DNA from: Thiobacillus sp.
Lineage (GTDB): Bacteria; Pseudomonadota; Gammaproteobacteria; Burkholderiales; Thiobacillaceae
Assembly: GCF_030696885.1 (NCBI RefSeq)
Contig: NZ_JAUYRI010000017.1
Coordinates: 287,212 to 351,211 of the forward strand
Length of the DNA stretch: 64,000 bases
Direction: 5' to 3'
In this document: one piece after another, positions 8,978 to 17,578 of the stretch
Layout: the number at the start of each line of letters is the position of its first letter
Position numbering within the stretch: position 1 is the stretch's first letter
The notes under the pieces: model-generated
The model's input: the letters and a program-made list of their open reading frames with translations, nothing else
The model's database searches: none
What the model was told of the DNA's origin: nothing
Translations under genes and position numbers: made by a program

Positions 8978-9448
8978 ATGAAGATGAGCCTGGAAAAGCC
9001 CGCCACCCTGGTCAGCCGGATCAGCGTCTCGCTGCCGCCCGACCTGCTTGCGGAACTCGACCATATGGTCGAGAGCCGCGGCTACGGCAGCCGCTCGCAG
9101 GCGATCGGTGAGATGGTCAACTACCAGCTCGCCGAGCACAAGCGGTCGCTCGGAAGCGAGGTCATGGCCGGTACGCTGACGCTGCTCTACAATCGCGACA
9201 CGCGTGGCCTGCAGGGCAAGCTGGCGGACATTCAGTACCAGCACATCGCCGAAGTCATCAGCTCGCTGCACGTGCACCTCTCCGAAGACCAGATGCTGGA
9301 GGTGCTTCTGGTTCAGGGCCCAGCCACCCAGCTCCAGGCCATCGCCGATGAGATGATTGCCCTGCGCGGCGTCATCACCGGCCACCTGAAACTGCTGGCG
9401 GCGGTCATCCCGCCCCTGCATGCCCCTGCAAGCGATACGAAAGAATAG
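8978..9448 (+). CDS. NikR-like ribbon-helix-helix regulator with altered metal site
   Basis: A 156-residue protein. Residues 14-52 form the ribbon-helix-helix DNA-binding domain (RISVSLPPDLLAELD, RGYGSRSQAI) and residues 60-145 an ACT-like regulatory domain aligning with NikR (LHVHLSEDQMLEV, IALRGVITGHLKLL). Of the four canonical nickel ligands, the two histidines of LHVH (H98, H100) are kept, but the positions of E. coli H76 and C95 are Tyr87 and Met106. A nearby H89 could partly compensate. It lies 7 bases after glnT2 and 2 bases before UAAP1, so it is probably the operon's local regulator. A second ATG two codons in (8984) is possible. Confidence 0.82.
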   Translation: MKMSLEKPATLVSRISVSLPPDLLAELDHMVESRGYGSRSQAIGEMVNYQLAEHKRSLGSEVMAGTLTLLYNRDTRGLQGKLADIQYQHIAEVISSLHVHLSEDQMLEVLLVQGPATQLQAIADEMIALRGVITGHLKLLAAVIPPLHAPASDTKE

Positions 9449-9450
9449 CC

Positions 9451-10257
9451 ATGGATCATCCCGAACTTCTCATCGACAACCCGCCTGTTTCGGCACCGGT
9501 CGACGTGCCCGAGCATTGGCGCCGCTTCGCCCCCGACCTGCCCGAGGACAAGGTGCTGTTCTCCGAACTGGTGCCCGGCGGCGGCCATTGGTCCTATCGC
9601 CTGCCGCGCGGCACTACGCTGCGGATCACTGCGCTCGACGCCGGGGCCAACCTGTCGCTGGTGCTGTATTCGGCGCAGGAAAAACTCGAGCGTTACAACA
9701 TGCCCGATTCGCTCAAGGCCCAGCACACCGCGCACTACACGCGCGGCCACGTGCTGATGAGCGACATGGGCCGGGCCATGGCCTCGTTCACGGCCGACAG
9801 CCTGGGCTGGCACGACCCGCTCGGCATGCTGCTCGACAACCGCCTGATGCATGAAAAATACGGCGAGCATTCCTACCAGGCCAACCGCAACGGCATGACG
9901 CGTTCCGGCCGCGACGGCCTGCTGATCGAGATCGGAAAATACGGCCTGGCCAAGCGCGATCTGGTGGCGCCGGTCAATGTCTTCAGCAAGATCACGGTCG
10001 ACGACGAAGGGCGCTTCCGCTTCGTGCCCGACCATGCCCAGGCCGGCGACTTTGTCGACCTGCGCATGGACATGGACGTGCTGGTCGCGTTTTCCGCCGC
10101 GCCGCATCCGCTCAACCCGGCGCCGGTTTATCCGGCCTGCAAGGTCGGTCTGGCCGTGTGGCGCTCCGGCCCTGCGCCCAGGGACGACTACTGCCGCGGC
10201 TTTCGCCCAGAGAACGCGCGCGCCCTGCACAACACCGATATGCTCTACCTGACCTGA
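9451..10257 (+). CDS. DUF1989 protein, urea amidolyase-associated UAAP1 type (probable carboxyguanidine deiminase subunit)
   Basis: A 268-residue DUF1989 protein, the longer of a tandem pair (next gene 10268-10927). Family blocks visible are WSYRLPRGTTLRI, ALDAGANLSLVLYS and KRDLVAPVNVFSKI. In pseudomonads two DUF1989 proteins made beside the carboxylase form CgdAB, which deiminates carboxyguanidine to allophanate; the older name is urea carboxylase-associated protein. The gene lies 2 bases after the NikR-like gene. I cannot say which of the pair corresponds to CgdA or CgdB. Confidence 0.88.
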   Translation: MDHPELLIDNPPVSAPVDVPEHWRRFAPDLPEDKVLFSELVPGGGHWSYRLPRGTTLRITALDAGANLSLVLYSAQEKLERYNMPDSLKAQHTAHYTRGHVLMSDMGRAMASFTADSLGWHDPLGMLLDNRLMHEKYGEHSYQANRNGMTRSGRDGLLIEIGKYGLAKRDLVAPVNVFSKITVDDEGRFRFVPDHAQAGDFVDLRMDMDVLVAFSAAPHPLNPAPVYPACKVGLAVWRSGPAPRDDYCRGFRPENARALHNTDMLYLT

Positions 10258-10267
10258 GGCACCTGCC

Positions 10268-10927
10268 ATGACTACTGCCGCCATTCGCATCCAGGAAAGC
10301 ACGCTCGCCCCCGAGGCTGCCGTGCTCGACCACACCCTGCCCGCCGGTGAACCCTACCTGCTGGCGATCGACAAGGGCCAGACGCTGCGCATCGTCGACC
10401 TCGAAGGCAATCAGGCCGTCGACGTCATCTTCTACAACCGCGACGACGGCGCCGAGCACTACAGCGCCACCGAAACCATCCTGCGCCAAGGCGGCATCTA
10501 CCTGACCACCGGCTCAGTGCTGTACAGCGACGACGGCAACCCCATGCTGACCATCGTCGCCGACACCTGCGGTCGCCACGACACCCTCGGCGGCGCCTGC
10601 GCGGCCGAGAGCAACACGGTGCGCTACGCCTTGCAGAAAAAGTTCATGCACAGCTGCCGCGACAATTACCTGACGGCGCTGCAGCATGCCGACATCGGCC
10701 TGGGCAAGCGTGACCTGGTGCCCAACATCAACTTCTTCATGAACGTGCCGGTGACCGAAGCGGGTGACCTGAGCTTCGCAGACGGTGTCTCGGCGCCCGG
10801 AAAGTACGTCGAACTGCGCGCCGAAATGAACCTGTGGATGCTGGTCTCCAACTGTCCCCAGCTCAACAATCCCTGCAACGCCTACAATCCGACACCGGCC
10901 CGGTTCCTCCTCTGGAACCCGCAATAA
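10268..10927 (+). CDS. DUF1989 protein, urea amidolyase-associated UAAP2 type (probable carboxyguanidine deiminase subunit)
   Basis: A 219-residue DUF1989 protein, partner of the preceding gene. Visible blocks: LRIVDLEGNQAVDVIFYN, the cysteine-containing DTCGRHDTLGGAC near residue 105, KRDLVPNINFFMNV, and NCPQLNNPCNAYNPTP at the C-terminus. Expected role is carboxyguanidine deiminase together with UAAP1. Its TAA at 10925-10927 is followed at once by two hairpins resembling a guanidine-II riboswitch and then by the carboxylase gene. Confidence 0.88.
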   Translation: MTTAAIRIQESTLAPEAAVLDHTLPAGEPYLLAIDKGQTLRIVDLEGNQAVDVIFYNRDDGAEHYSATETILRQGGIYLTTGSVLYSDDGNPMLTIVADTCGRHDTLGGACAAESNTVRYALQKKFMHSCRDNYLTALQHADIGLGKRDLVPNINFFMNVPVTEAGDLSFADGVSAPGKYVELRAEMNLWMLVSNCPQLNNPCNAYNPTPARFLLWNPQ

Positions 10928-10930
10928 ATC

Positions 10931-10982
10931 CGGCCCGGGACGACCCGGGCCGGCCGTGTATAGATGCGGGACGCCCCGCACC
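10931..10982 (+). ncRNA. Candidate guanidine-II (mini-ykkC) riboswitch upstream of the carboxylase
   Basis: Two tandem hairpins. P1 is a perfect 9-bp stem (10931-10939 with 10944-10952) closed by the loop ACGA at 10940-10943. P2 is a perfect 6-bp stem (10965-10970 with 10975-10980) closed by ACGC at 10971-10974. They are joined by 12 bases. Guanidine-II riboswitches consist of two GC-rich stems with ACGR loops that dock on each other through the central C-G. P1 fits exactly; P2 differs at the fourth loop base. P2 ends 11 bases before the ATG at 10992, so the switch could control ribosome access. No T-tract follows, arguing against terminators. Confidence 0.65.
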
Positions 10983-10991
10983 AGGTAAACG

Positions 10992-13900
10992 ATGTTCAAG
11001 AAAGTCCTGATCGCCAACCGCGGCGCCATCGCCTGCCGCATCATCCGCACCCTGCGCCGCTTGGGGGTGAAGTCGGTCGCTGTCTATTCCGAGGCCGATC
11101 GCCACAGCCTGCACGTACGCCTCGCCGACGAAGCAGTGGAAATCGGCCCGGCCCCGGCGGCGCAGAGCTACCTGCGCGCCGAGAAAATCCTCGAAGCTGC
11201 GCAGGCCACCGGCGCCCAGGCGATTCACCCCGGCTACGGCTTCCTCTCCGAGAACCCTGGCTTCGCCGAGGACTGTGCAGCGGCCGGCATCGCCTTCATC
11301 GGCCCCAGCCCAGACCAGATGCGCGCCTTCGGACTCAAGCACACTGCGCGCGATCTGGCCGAGCACAACCAGGTGCCGCTGCTGCCGGGCTCGGGATTAT
11401 TGAGTGACACCGGCCACGCCCAGGCCGAAGCCGCGCGCATCGGCTACCCGGTGATGCTGAAGAGTACCGCCGGCGGCGGCGGCATCGGCATGCGGCTGAT
11501 CTGGAGTGCCGACGAGCTGGTGGAAGCCTTCCAGTCGGTCGAGCGGCTGGCGCGTGCCAACTTCAAGGAGGCGGGCATCTTCCTGGAAAAATACGTTGAG
11601 CACGCACGCCACATCGAAGTGCAGATCTTCGGCGACGGCAAGGGGCACGTGGTCGCGCTGGGCGAGCGCGACTGTTCGGTGCAGCGGCGCAACCAGAAGG
11701 TCATCGAGGAAACCCCCGCGCCGGGCCTCACCGATCTGCAACGCAAACAATTGCTCGCCACCGCCGTGCGCCTCGGCGAGGTGGTCGGCTATCGGTCCGC
11801 CGGCACGGTCGAGTTCGTCTACGACACCTTGAGCGGTCAGTTCTACTTCCTGGAAGTGAACACGCGGCTGCAGGTCGAGCACGGCGTCACCGAGGAAGTC
11901 ACCGGCGTCGATCTGGTCGAGTGGATGGTGAAAGAGGCCGCCGGCGAACTGAATCTATCTGGATTCAAGGCCGAACCCCAAGGCGCGTCGATGCAGGTGC
12001 GACTCTACGCCGAAGACCCGGGCAAGGACTTCCAGCCCGCCGCCGGCGTATTGACCGAACTGGTGTTCCCGCAGGGTGCGCGGATCGAGACCTGGGTCGA
12101 GCGCGGCGCCGAGGTGCCGCCGTTCTACGACCCGATGGTGGCGAAGCTCATCGTCAAGGGTCGTGACCGCACCGAGGCGCTGGAAAAAATGCAGCAGGCG
12201 CTGGCGAATACCCGCATCGCCGGAATCGAGACCAACCTCGGTTACCTTGGCCAGATCGTGCGCGATGCGGTGTACGTGGAAGGGCGCCAGACCACGCGTT
12301 ATCTGAATGCCTTCCGCTACCATCCCGCGACTGTCGACGTCATCGAACCTGGGGTGCAGTCGAGTATCCAGGACTGGCCGGGCCGCACCGGCTACTGGGA
12401 CGTCGGCGTGCCGCCGTCGGGGCCGATGGATGCGCTGGCGCTGCGGCTCGCCAATCGCCTGGCCGGCAACGCCGAAGGAATGGCTGCGCTCGAGTTGACC
12501 GTCGCCGGCCCCACGCTTCGCTTCAACTGCGACGCAGTGATCGCGCTCGCCGGCGCCGAGATGGGCGCCGAACTCGACGGGGTGCCGTTGGCCAACTGGG
12601 CTGCGCATGCGGTGAAGGCCGGTTCGATCCTCAAACTCGGCGCGATCAAGGACACCGGCTGCCGCGCCTACCTCGCGGTGCGCGGCGGTTTTGACGTGCC
12701 GGATTATCTCGGCAGCAAATCGACCTTCACGCTCGGCCAGTTCGGCGGCCACGCCGGGCGCACGCTGCGGGTCGGCGATGTGCTGCATGTTTCAGCATCG
12801 GAATCCGCGGTCAGCGAGAATACGCTGCCCGCCGCGCTGATCCCCGCCTACACCCACGCGTGGGAAATCGGCGTGCTCTACGGCCCGCACGGCGCGCCGG
12901 ATTTTTTTACCGACGCCGACATCGGGATGTTCTTCGCCACCGACTGGGAGGTCCATTACAACTCTAGTCGCACTGGCGTTCGACTGATCGGTCCGCGTCC
13001 AGAATGGGCGCGCAAGGACGGCGGTGAAGCCGGTCTGCATCCGTCCAACATCCACGACAACGCCTACGCTATCGGTGCGGTCGACTTCACCGGCGACATG
13101 CCGGTGATCCTCGGGCCTGACGGCCCCAGCCTCGGCGGCTTCGTCTGCCCGGCGACCATCGTGCAGGCCGAGCTGTGGAAGATGGGCCAGCTGCGTCCCG
13201 GCGATACGGTGCGCTTCAAGCGCCTCTCGCAGACGCAGGCCGAACAGATGGAAGCGACGCAGGATGCCGCCATCGCCAGCCTCGCTGCCCCGGCCGCGCC
13301 TGTATTGATCGCAGATAACGGGCCGCTCGCCGAGCCGGTGCTGCACCGCACGCCCGAAACCGATAACCCCGTCGCCGTCGTCTACCGCCGCGCCGGCGAC
13401 AAGTACCTGCTCATCGAATACGGCCCGCTGGTGCTCGACCTCAACCTGCGCTTCCGCGTGCATGCGCTGATGACGCATCTCCAGGCGATGGCCGTGCCGG
13501 GCAGCCTCGACCTCACCCCCGGTATCCGCTCGCTGCAGGTGCACTACGATTCGCGCGTGCTGCCGCTGAGCAAATTGATGGACCTGCTGCTGACCGCGGA
13601 AAAGGCACTGCCCGCGATCGAGGACATGCAGGTGCCGACCCGCATCGTTCACATCCCGCTGTCGTGGGACGACGCTGCGACCAAATTGGCCATCGAGAAG
13701 TACATGCAGTCGGTGCGCAAGGATGCGCCCTGGTGCCCCTCCAACATCGAGTTCATCCGCCGCATCAACGGCCTCGACTCCATCGAAGAAGTGAAGCGGA
13801 TCGTCTTCGACGCCAGCTACCTGGTGATGGGCCTGGGTGACGTCTACCTCGGTGCGCCGGTGGCCACCCCGGTCGACCCGCGCCATCGCCTGGTCACCAC

Positions 13901-14594
13901 CAAGTACAATCCCGCCCGCACCTGGACCCCGGAAAACGCCGTCGGCATCGGCGGCGCCTATATGTGCGTGTACGGCATGGAAGGCCCCGGCGGCTACCAG
14001 TTCGTCGGCCGCACGCTGCAGATGTGGAACCGCTGGCGGCAGACCGCCGACTTCACCGACGGCAAGCCGTGGTTGCTGCGCTTTTTCGACCAGGTGCGCT
14101 TCTTCCCGGTGAGCGAAGAAGAGCTGCTGAAAATCCGCGAGGATTTCCCGCTCGGCCGCTACCAGCTGAAGATCGAGGAAACCACCTTCAGCCTGCGCGA
14201 ATACAACCAGTTCCTCGCCGACAACAGCACGTCCATCACCGCCTTCAAGACGCAGCAACAGGCCTCGTTCGACGCCGAGCGCGAGCGCTGGCGGGAAAGC
14301 GGCCAGGCCGAGTACGCCAGCGACCTGACGGTGGCCGAAGCCGCGCCCGACAGCGAACTCGACCTGCCGGAAAATGGCCGCGCCATCGCCAGCCATGTCG
14401 CCGGCAACGTGTGGAAGGTGGAAGTGGAGGAGGGCACCAAGGTGAAGCAGGGCGACCCGCTCGTCATCGTCGAATCGATGAAGATGGAATTCGCCGTGAT
14501 GGCGCCGTGCGACGGCCGCATCCACAAGGTGTTCTGCCGCGAGGGCGGGCAGGTGTCCGCCGGGCAGGACCTGCTGGTGCTGGTGAGCGAGTGA
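10992..14594 (+). CDS. Biotin-dependent guanidine/urea carboxylase
   Basis: A 1200-residue multidomain enzyme. Residues 1-450 are biotin carboxylase (IANRGAIACRI, GGGGIGMRLIW, HIEVQIFGDG, EVNTRLQVEH). Residues about 455-745 match the KipA/allophanate hydrolase subunit 2 fold and 785-990 the KipI/subunit 1 fold; these form the carboxyltransferase. Residues 1125-1200 are the biotinyl domain with the biotin lysine in ESMKMEF (Lys1164). The enzyme carboxylates urea or guanidine using ATP and bicarbonate. Enzymes encoded with the two DUF1989 proteins have been shown to prefer guanidine. The ACG-loop hairpins directly upstream support this. The separate allophanate hydrolase follows 10 bases later, so it is not the fused yeast-type amidolyase. 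Confidence 0.93.
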   Translation: MFKKVLIANRGAIACRIIRTLRRLGVKSVAVYSEADRHSLHVRLADEAVEIGPAPAAQSYLRAEKILEAAQATGAQAIHPGYGFLSENPGFAEDCAAAGIAFIGPSPDQMRAFGLKHTARDLAEHNQVPLLPGSGLLSDTGHAQAEAARIGYPVMLKSTAGGGGIGMRLIWSADELVEAFQSVERLARANFKEAGIFLEKYVEHARHIEVQIFGDGKGHVVALGERDCSVQRRNQKVIEETPAPGLTDLQRKQLLATAVRLGEVVGYRSAGTVEFVYDTLSGQFYFLEVNTRLQVEHGVTEEVTGVDLVEWMVKEAAGELNLSGFKAEPQGASMQVRLYAEDPGKDFQPAAGVLTELVFPQGARIETWVERGAEVPPFYDPMVAKLIVKGRDRTEALEKMQQALANTRIAGIETNLGYLGQIVRDAVYVEGRQTTRYLNAFRYHPATVDVIEPGVQSSIQDWPGRTGYWDVGVPPSGPMDALALRLANRLAGNAEGMAALELTVAGPTLRFNCDAVIALAGAEMGAELDGVPLANWAAHAVKAGSILKLGAIKDTGCRAYLAVRGGFDVPDYLGSKSTFTLGQFGGHAGRTLRVGDVLHVSASESAVSENTLPAALIPAYTHAWEIGVLYGPHGAPDFFTDADIGMFFATDWEVHYNSSRTGVRLIGPRPEWARKDGGEAGLHPSNIHDNAYAIGAVDFTGDMPVILGPDGPSLGGFVCPATIVQAELWKMGQLRPGDTVRFKRLSQTQAEQMEATQDAAIASLAAPAAPVLIADNGPLAEPVLHRTPETDNPVAVVYRRAGDKYLLIEYGPLVLDLNLRFRVHALMTHLQAMAVPGSLDLTPGIRSLQVHYDSRVLPLSKLMDLLLTAEKALPAIEDMQVPTRIVHIPLSWDDAATKLAIEKYMQSVRKDAPWCPSNIEFIRRINGLDSIEEVKRIVFDASYLVMGLGDVYLGAPVATPVDPRHRLVTTKYNPARTWTPENAVGIGGAYMCVYGMEGPGGYQFVGRTLQMWNRWRQTADFTDGKPWLLRFFDQVRFFPVSEEELLKIREDFPLGRYQLKIEETTFSLREYNQFLADNSTSITAFKTQQQASFDAERERWRESGQAEYASDLTVAEAAPDSELDLPENGRAIASHVAGNVWKVEVEEGTKVKQGDPLVIVESMKMEFAVMAPCDGRIHKVFCREGGQVSAGQDLLVLVSE

Positions 14595-14604
14595 GGAATA
14601 GACA

Positions 14605-16401
14605 ATGAAACCATCGCTCGACATCGCCACCCTGCGCCAGCGCTATCAGTCGGGCGAACTCACGCCGCTTGCACTGGTGGACGATCTGCTCGGCCGGCTG
14701 GGCAGCGAAGACAGCCACGCCATCTGGATCAGCCGTCTCGACGCCGACACCCTGCGGGCCTATGCAAGGAAGCTCGAAGGCCAGGACATCGCGATCCTGC
14801 CGCTCTACGGCATCCCCTTCGCCATCAAGGACAACATCGATCTCGCCGGCCTGCCCACCACCGCCGGCTGCCCGGAGTATGCGTATACGCCTGAGCGACA
14901 CGCGACCGTCGTTGCGCGCCTGATCGATGCCGGCGCGATTCCGCTGGGCAAGACCAATCTCGATCAGTTCGCCACCGGATTGAACGGCACCCGTTCGCCC
15001 TACGGCGCCTGCCGCAACGCCTTCAATCCCGATTTCATTTCCGGCGGTTCCAGTTCCGGCTCGGCCGTCGCCGTGGCGCTGGGACTCGTCAGCTTCAGCC
15101 TCGGCACCGATACCGCCGGCTCCGGCCGCGTGCCCGCCGCGTTCAACCAACTGGTCGGCCACAAGCCGAGCTGCGGCGCGCTCTCCACCCGCGGCGTGGT
15201 GCCCGCGTGCCGCTCGCTCGATGCGGTGTCGATCTTCGCGCTCACCGCCGAGGACGCCGAGCGCGTGCTGGCGGTCGCTGCCGGCTTCGACGCCGAGGAC
15301 GAATATTCGCGCCCGCTGGCGCCGCACGGATTCGACTTCGGCCGCGCGCCCGGCTTCCGTTTCGGCGTGCCGATGCAGAAAGATCTGGAATTCTTCGGCA
15401 ATGCCGAGGCGGAGCAGCTGTTCGGCGAAGCGGTGGCCAGGATGACATCGCTCGGCGGCACGCCGGTGGAAGTCGACCTCGCCCCCTTCCTCGACACCGC
15501 GCACCTGCTCTACGGCGGCCCCTGGGTCGCCGAGCGCTATCTCGCCATCCGGGATTTCTTCGACGCGCAACCCGAGAACGTCTTCCCGCCGGTGCGCGAG
15601 ATCATCGCCGGCGGCCGCGATATCAGCGCCGCCGACACCTTCGCACACCTCTACACGCTGCGTTCACTCAAACGGATTTGCGATGCGGTGTGGAACGACA
15701 TCGACGTCATGCTCACCCCCACTGCCGGCACGATCTATCGTGTGGACGAAATGCAGGCCGACCCCATCCGCCTCAACGCCAACCTGGGCTATTACACCAA
15801 TTTCATGAACCTGCTCGATCTGGCCGCCACCGCCGTGCCGGCCGGGTTCCAGAACGACGGCCTGCCGTTCGGCGTTACCCTCGTCGCGCCGCCGCACCAG
15901 GACGGTCCGTTGCTGCATTTGGCCTCCAGAATGCAGCAGGCGTTGGGCGGCAAGCTCGGCGCCGCCGATCACGCGCTGCCGCTTGCCGAGAAACTGAATC
16001 TGTTGCCGGACGGCCAGGTCCGGGTCGCCGTCGTCGGCGCCCACCTCTCCGGCCTGCCGCTCAATCACCAGCTCACCGAGCGCAACGCGCGTTTGGTGGG
16101 TGCGGCACAGACCGCGCCAACATACCGCTTCTATGCCCTGCCGGACGGCAAGCGCCCCGGCCTCATCAAGGTGGAAGCGGGCGGCGCATCGATCGCCTGC
16201 GAAGTCTGGGAAATGCCCAGCAGCCAGTTCGGTTCCTTCGTCGCAGGCATTCCCGCGCCGCTCGGCATCGGCAAGCTGGAACTCGCCGATGGATCGGTGG
16301 TGAGCGGGTTTATCTGCGAAGGCATCGGCGTGGCCGATGCGAAGGACATCACGGCGTTCGGGGGATGGCGGGCGTGGTGTCGTGTTTCAACACCCGATTG
16401 A
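14605..16401 (+). CDS. atzF: Allophanate hydrolase
   Basis: A 598-residue amidase-signature enzyme splitting allophanate into two ammonia and two CO2. The Ser-cisSer-Lys triad is readable: Lys75 in FAIKDNIDLAG, Ser149 in GGSSSGSA and Ser173 in DTAGSGRVPA. After about residue 460 comes the second domain typical of AtzF/DUR1-type hydrolases (VAVVGAHLSGLPLNHQL, then YALPDGKRPGLIKV). Length agrees with AtzF. Last gene of the operon; the next gene is on the other strand after 27 bases and no intrinsic terminator is apparent. Confidence 0.93.
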   Translation: MKPSLDIATLRQRYQSGELTPLALVDDLLGRLGSEDSHAIWISRLDADTLRAYARKLEGQDIAILPLYGIPFAIKDNIDLAGLPTTAGCPEYAYTPERHATVVARLIDAGAIPLGKTNLDQFATGLNGTRSPYGACRNAFNPDFISGGSSSGSAVAVALGLVSFSLGTDTAGSGRVPAAFNQLVGHKPSCGALSTRGVVPACRSLDAVSIFALTAEDAERVLAVAAGFDAEDEYSRPLAPHGFDFGRAPGFRFGVPMQKDLEFFGNAEAEQLFGEAVARMTSLGGTPVEVDLAPFLDTAHLLYGGPWVAERYLAIRDFFDAQPENVFPPVREIIAGGRDISAADTFAHLYTLRSLKRICDAVWNDIDVMLTPTAGTIYRVDEMQADPIRLNANLGYYTNFMNLLDLAATAVPAGFQNDGLPFGVTLVAPPHQDGPLLHLASRMQQALGGKLGAADHALPLAEKLNLLPDGQVRVAVVGAHLSGLPLNHQLTERNARLVGAAQTAPTYRFYALPDGKRPGLIKVEAGGASIACEVWEMPSSQFGSFVAGIPAPLGIGKLELADGSVVSGFICEGIGVADAKDITAFGGWRAWCRVSTPD

Positions 16402-16428
16402 CGGTTCGTGATCAGAACTCTTCTCTAC

Positions 16429-17175
16429 TCACGCAGGTTGAGGAAGCTCGCCGCCGACCAGAAACAGATCCGCCTCGAAGCCATGGATCGTCCGGTTGTG
16501 CCCGGCGCTGAACTTGGCGTGGCTGCCAGTCAGTTCGCACAGCCATGACTCTTTTGATACCGGCTCGTTGTCCGGCAGGGCATCAGGGGTGAACAAGGCA
16601 ACATTCACGCCGCCCTCGGAATCGCGCGCGGAGAGATACTCGAATGCCTCGATGCCGGCCTGTCGCATCTTCGAACCCAGTTCCTGAGTGGCGGCATAGT
16701 TGGAAGGGTGGGTGAGCTGTTTCTTGTGTGTTGCAAAGGGCGGCGCATGGAGCTGCAGGCCTCGCTCGGTTCGGTATTCTGCCTCCAGCATCGTGTGCTG
16801 GGTGACCAGTTTGTCCTCGGGCGGCACCGTCATGCCCTGCCAGAAGACGAAGCGGTAATAGGCCGCCTCGGCCAGCACGGTATTCAAGCCCAGCGAGCCG
16901 TAGAACAGGCTCGGCTCGATACGCGACCCGAAGCGTGAGCCATGTTTCAGGGGCGGGTAGCGGAAGGGCGTGGCGAGCAGGTAATGTAGCCTTTCCGTCC
17001 CCACACGACGGGGCGGCTTGGTGGCTTCCAGCAGTTCTTCCAGCACGGCCTGGCGCTCTAGCGAGCTGACCAGCTGAGTGGTGGCGACTTCTTCCTGACT
17101 CTCGACCAGGCGGAGCAAACGGCCGGAAATCAGGCCTGCGGTTGCCTTTGCAAGGCAGGCATCCCAGTCGACCAC
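16429..17175 (-). CDS. RES-domain toxin (NAD+ phosphorylase/ADP-ribosyltransferase type)
   Basis: A 248-residue protein with a RES domain in residues 60-230: RLHYLLATPFRYPP, GSRFG, LFYGSLGLNTVLAEAAYYR. RES toxins (as MbcT or ParT) degrade NAD+ or modify proteins. The start is a GTG at 17175-17173 placed immediately after the TAA of the antitoxin gene, so translation is coupled and toxin output is probably kept below antitoxin. Convergent with atzF. The pair interrupts otherwise metabolic gene order and is likely an acquired module. Confidence 0.82.
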   Translation of the reverse strand: MVDWDACLAKATAGLISGRLLRLVESQEEVATTQLVSSLERQAVLEELLEATKPPRRVGTERLHYLLATPFRYPPLKHGSRFGSRIEPSLFYGSLGLNTVLAEAAYYRFVFWQGMTVPPEDKLVTQHTMLEAEYRTERGLQLHAPPFATHKKQLTHPSNYAATQELGSKMRQAGIEAFEYLSARDSEGGVNVALFTPDALPDNEPVSKESWLCELTGSHAKFSAGHNRTIHGFEADLFLVGGELPQPA

Positions 17176-17535
17176 TTACAGCTTGCCCCGCATGGCGTCC
17201 AGATATTCGAGCACGCTGACAAGACCTTGCACGGTCTTGACCTGCTCTGCGGGAACGCCGCCGGTGTGGCGGTTTTCCGTGTTCATCCAGTGACGCATTT
17301 CCTTCTGGCCGCCGCCGACCAATACATAGAGCGCGCGGTAGCAGCGTATGAACAGCAGCGCGAGTTCGCCGGCCTTGCTGTCGGGATCGATCCGTCCCCG
17401 GCTGACCACCGTGCGGTCCTTGCCGATGATTTCCCCAAGGTCGGCCTGACTCATGCCGAGGAATTTGCCGGCATTGCCGAATGCCTCGGACAGCACGCTG
17501 ACCCTGTCTGCATCCTGGGCGAGTGCGAGATTCAT
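17176..17535 (-). CDS. Xre/MbcA/ParS-type antitoxin of the RES toxin
   Basis: A 119-residue protein with an N-terminal helix-turn-helix (KFLGMSQADLGEIIGKDRTVVSR) and the C-terminal DUF2384-like region (ELALLFIRCYRALYVLVGG, HWMNTENRHTGGVPAEQV) typical of antitoxins that plug the RES active site. ATG 17535 was chosen over an upstream in-frame start because AAGGAG precedes it at correct spacing. It is the first gene of the pair and probably autoregulates through the AT-rich repeat at 17562-17578. Confidence 0.82.
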   Translation of the reverse strand: MNLALAQDADRVSVLSEAFGNAGKFLGMSQADLGEIIGKDRTVVSRGRIDPDSKAGELALLFIRCYRALYVLVGGGQKEMRHWMNTENRHTGGVPAEQVKTVQGLVSVLEYLDAMRGKL

Positions 17536-17561
17536 GGCCGCTCCTTGCTGGGTAAAAATGT

Positions 17562-17578
17562 TATATACGCACAATATA
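17562..17578 (-). promoter_or_regulatory. Inverted repeat TATAT-N7-ATATA upstream of the antitoxin gene
   Basis: A perfect 5-bp inverted repeat 27 bases upstream of the antitoxin ATG in a strikingly AT-rich stretch that also supplies a plausible -10 hexamer. Toxin-antitoxin operons commonly carry such an operator for autorepression. Candidate only. Confidence 0.4.

Noticed and set aside
10931-10980. The two hairpins as intrinsic terminators
   Set aside because: Neither is followed by a T-tract and the next gene starts within 12 bases.
12792-14630. A 612-codon open frame antisense to the carboxylase
   Set aside because: Same reason: the sense strand encodes recognisable carboxyltransferase and biotinyl domains.
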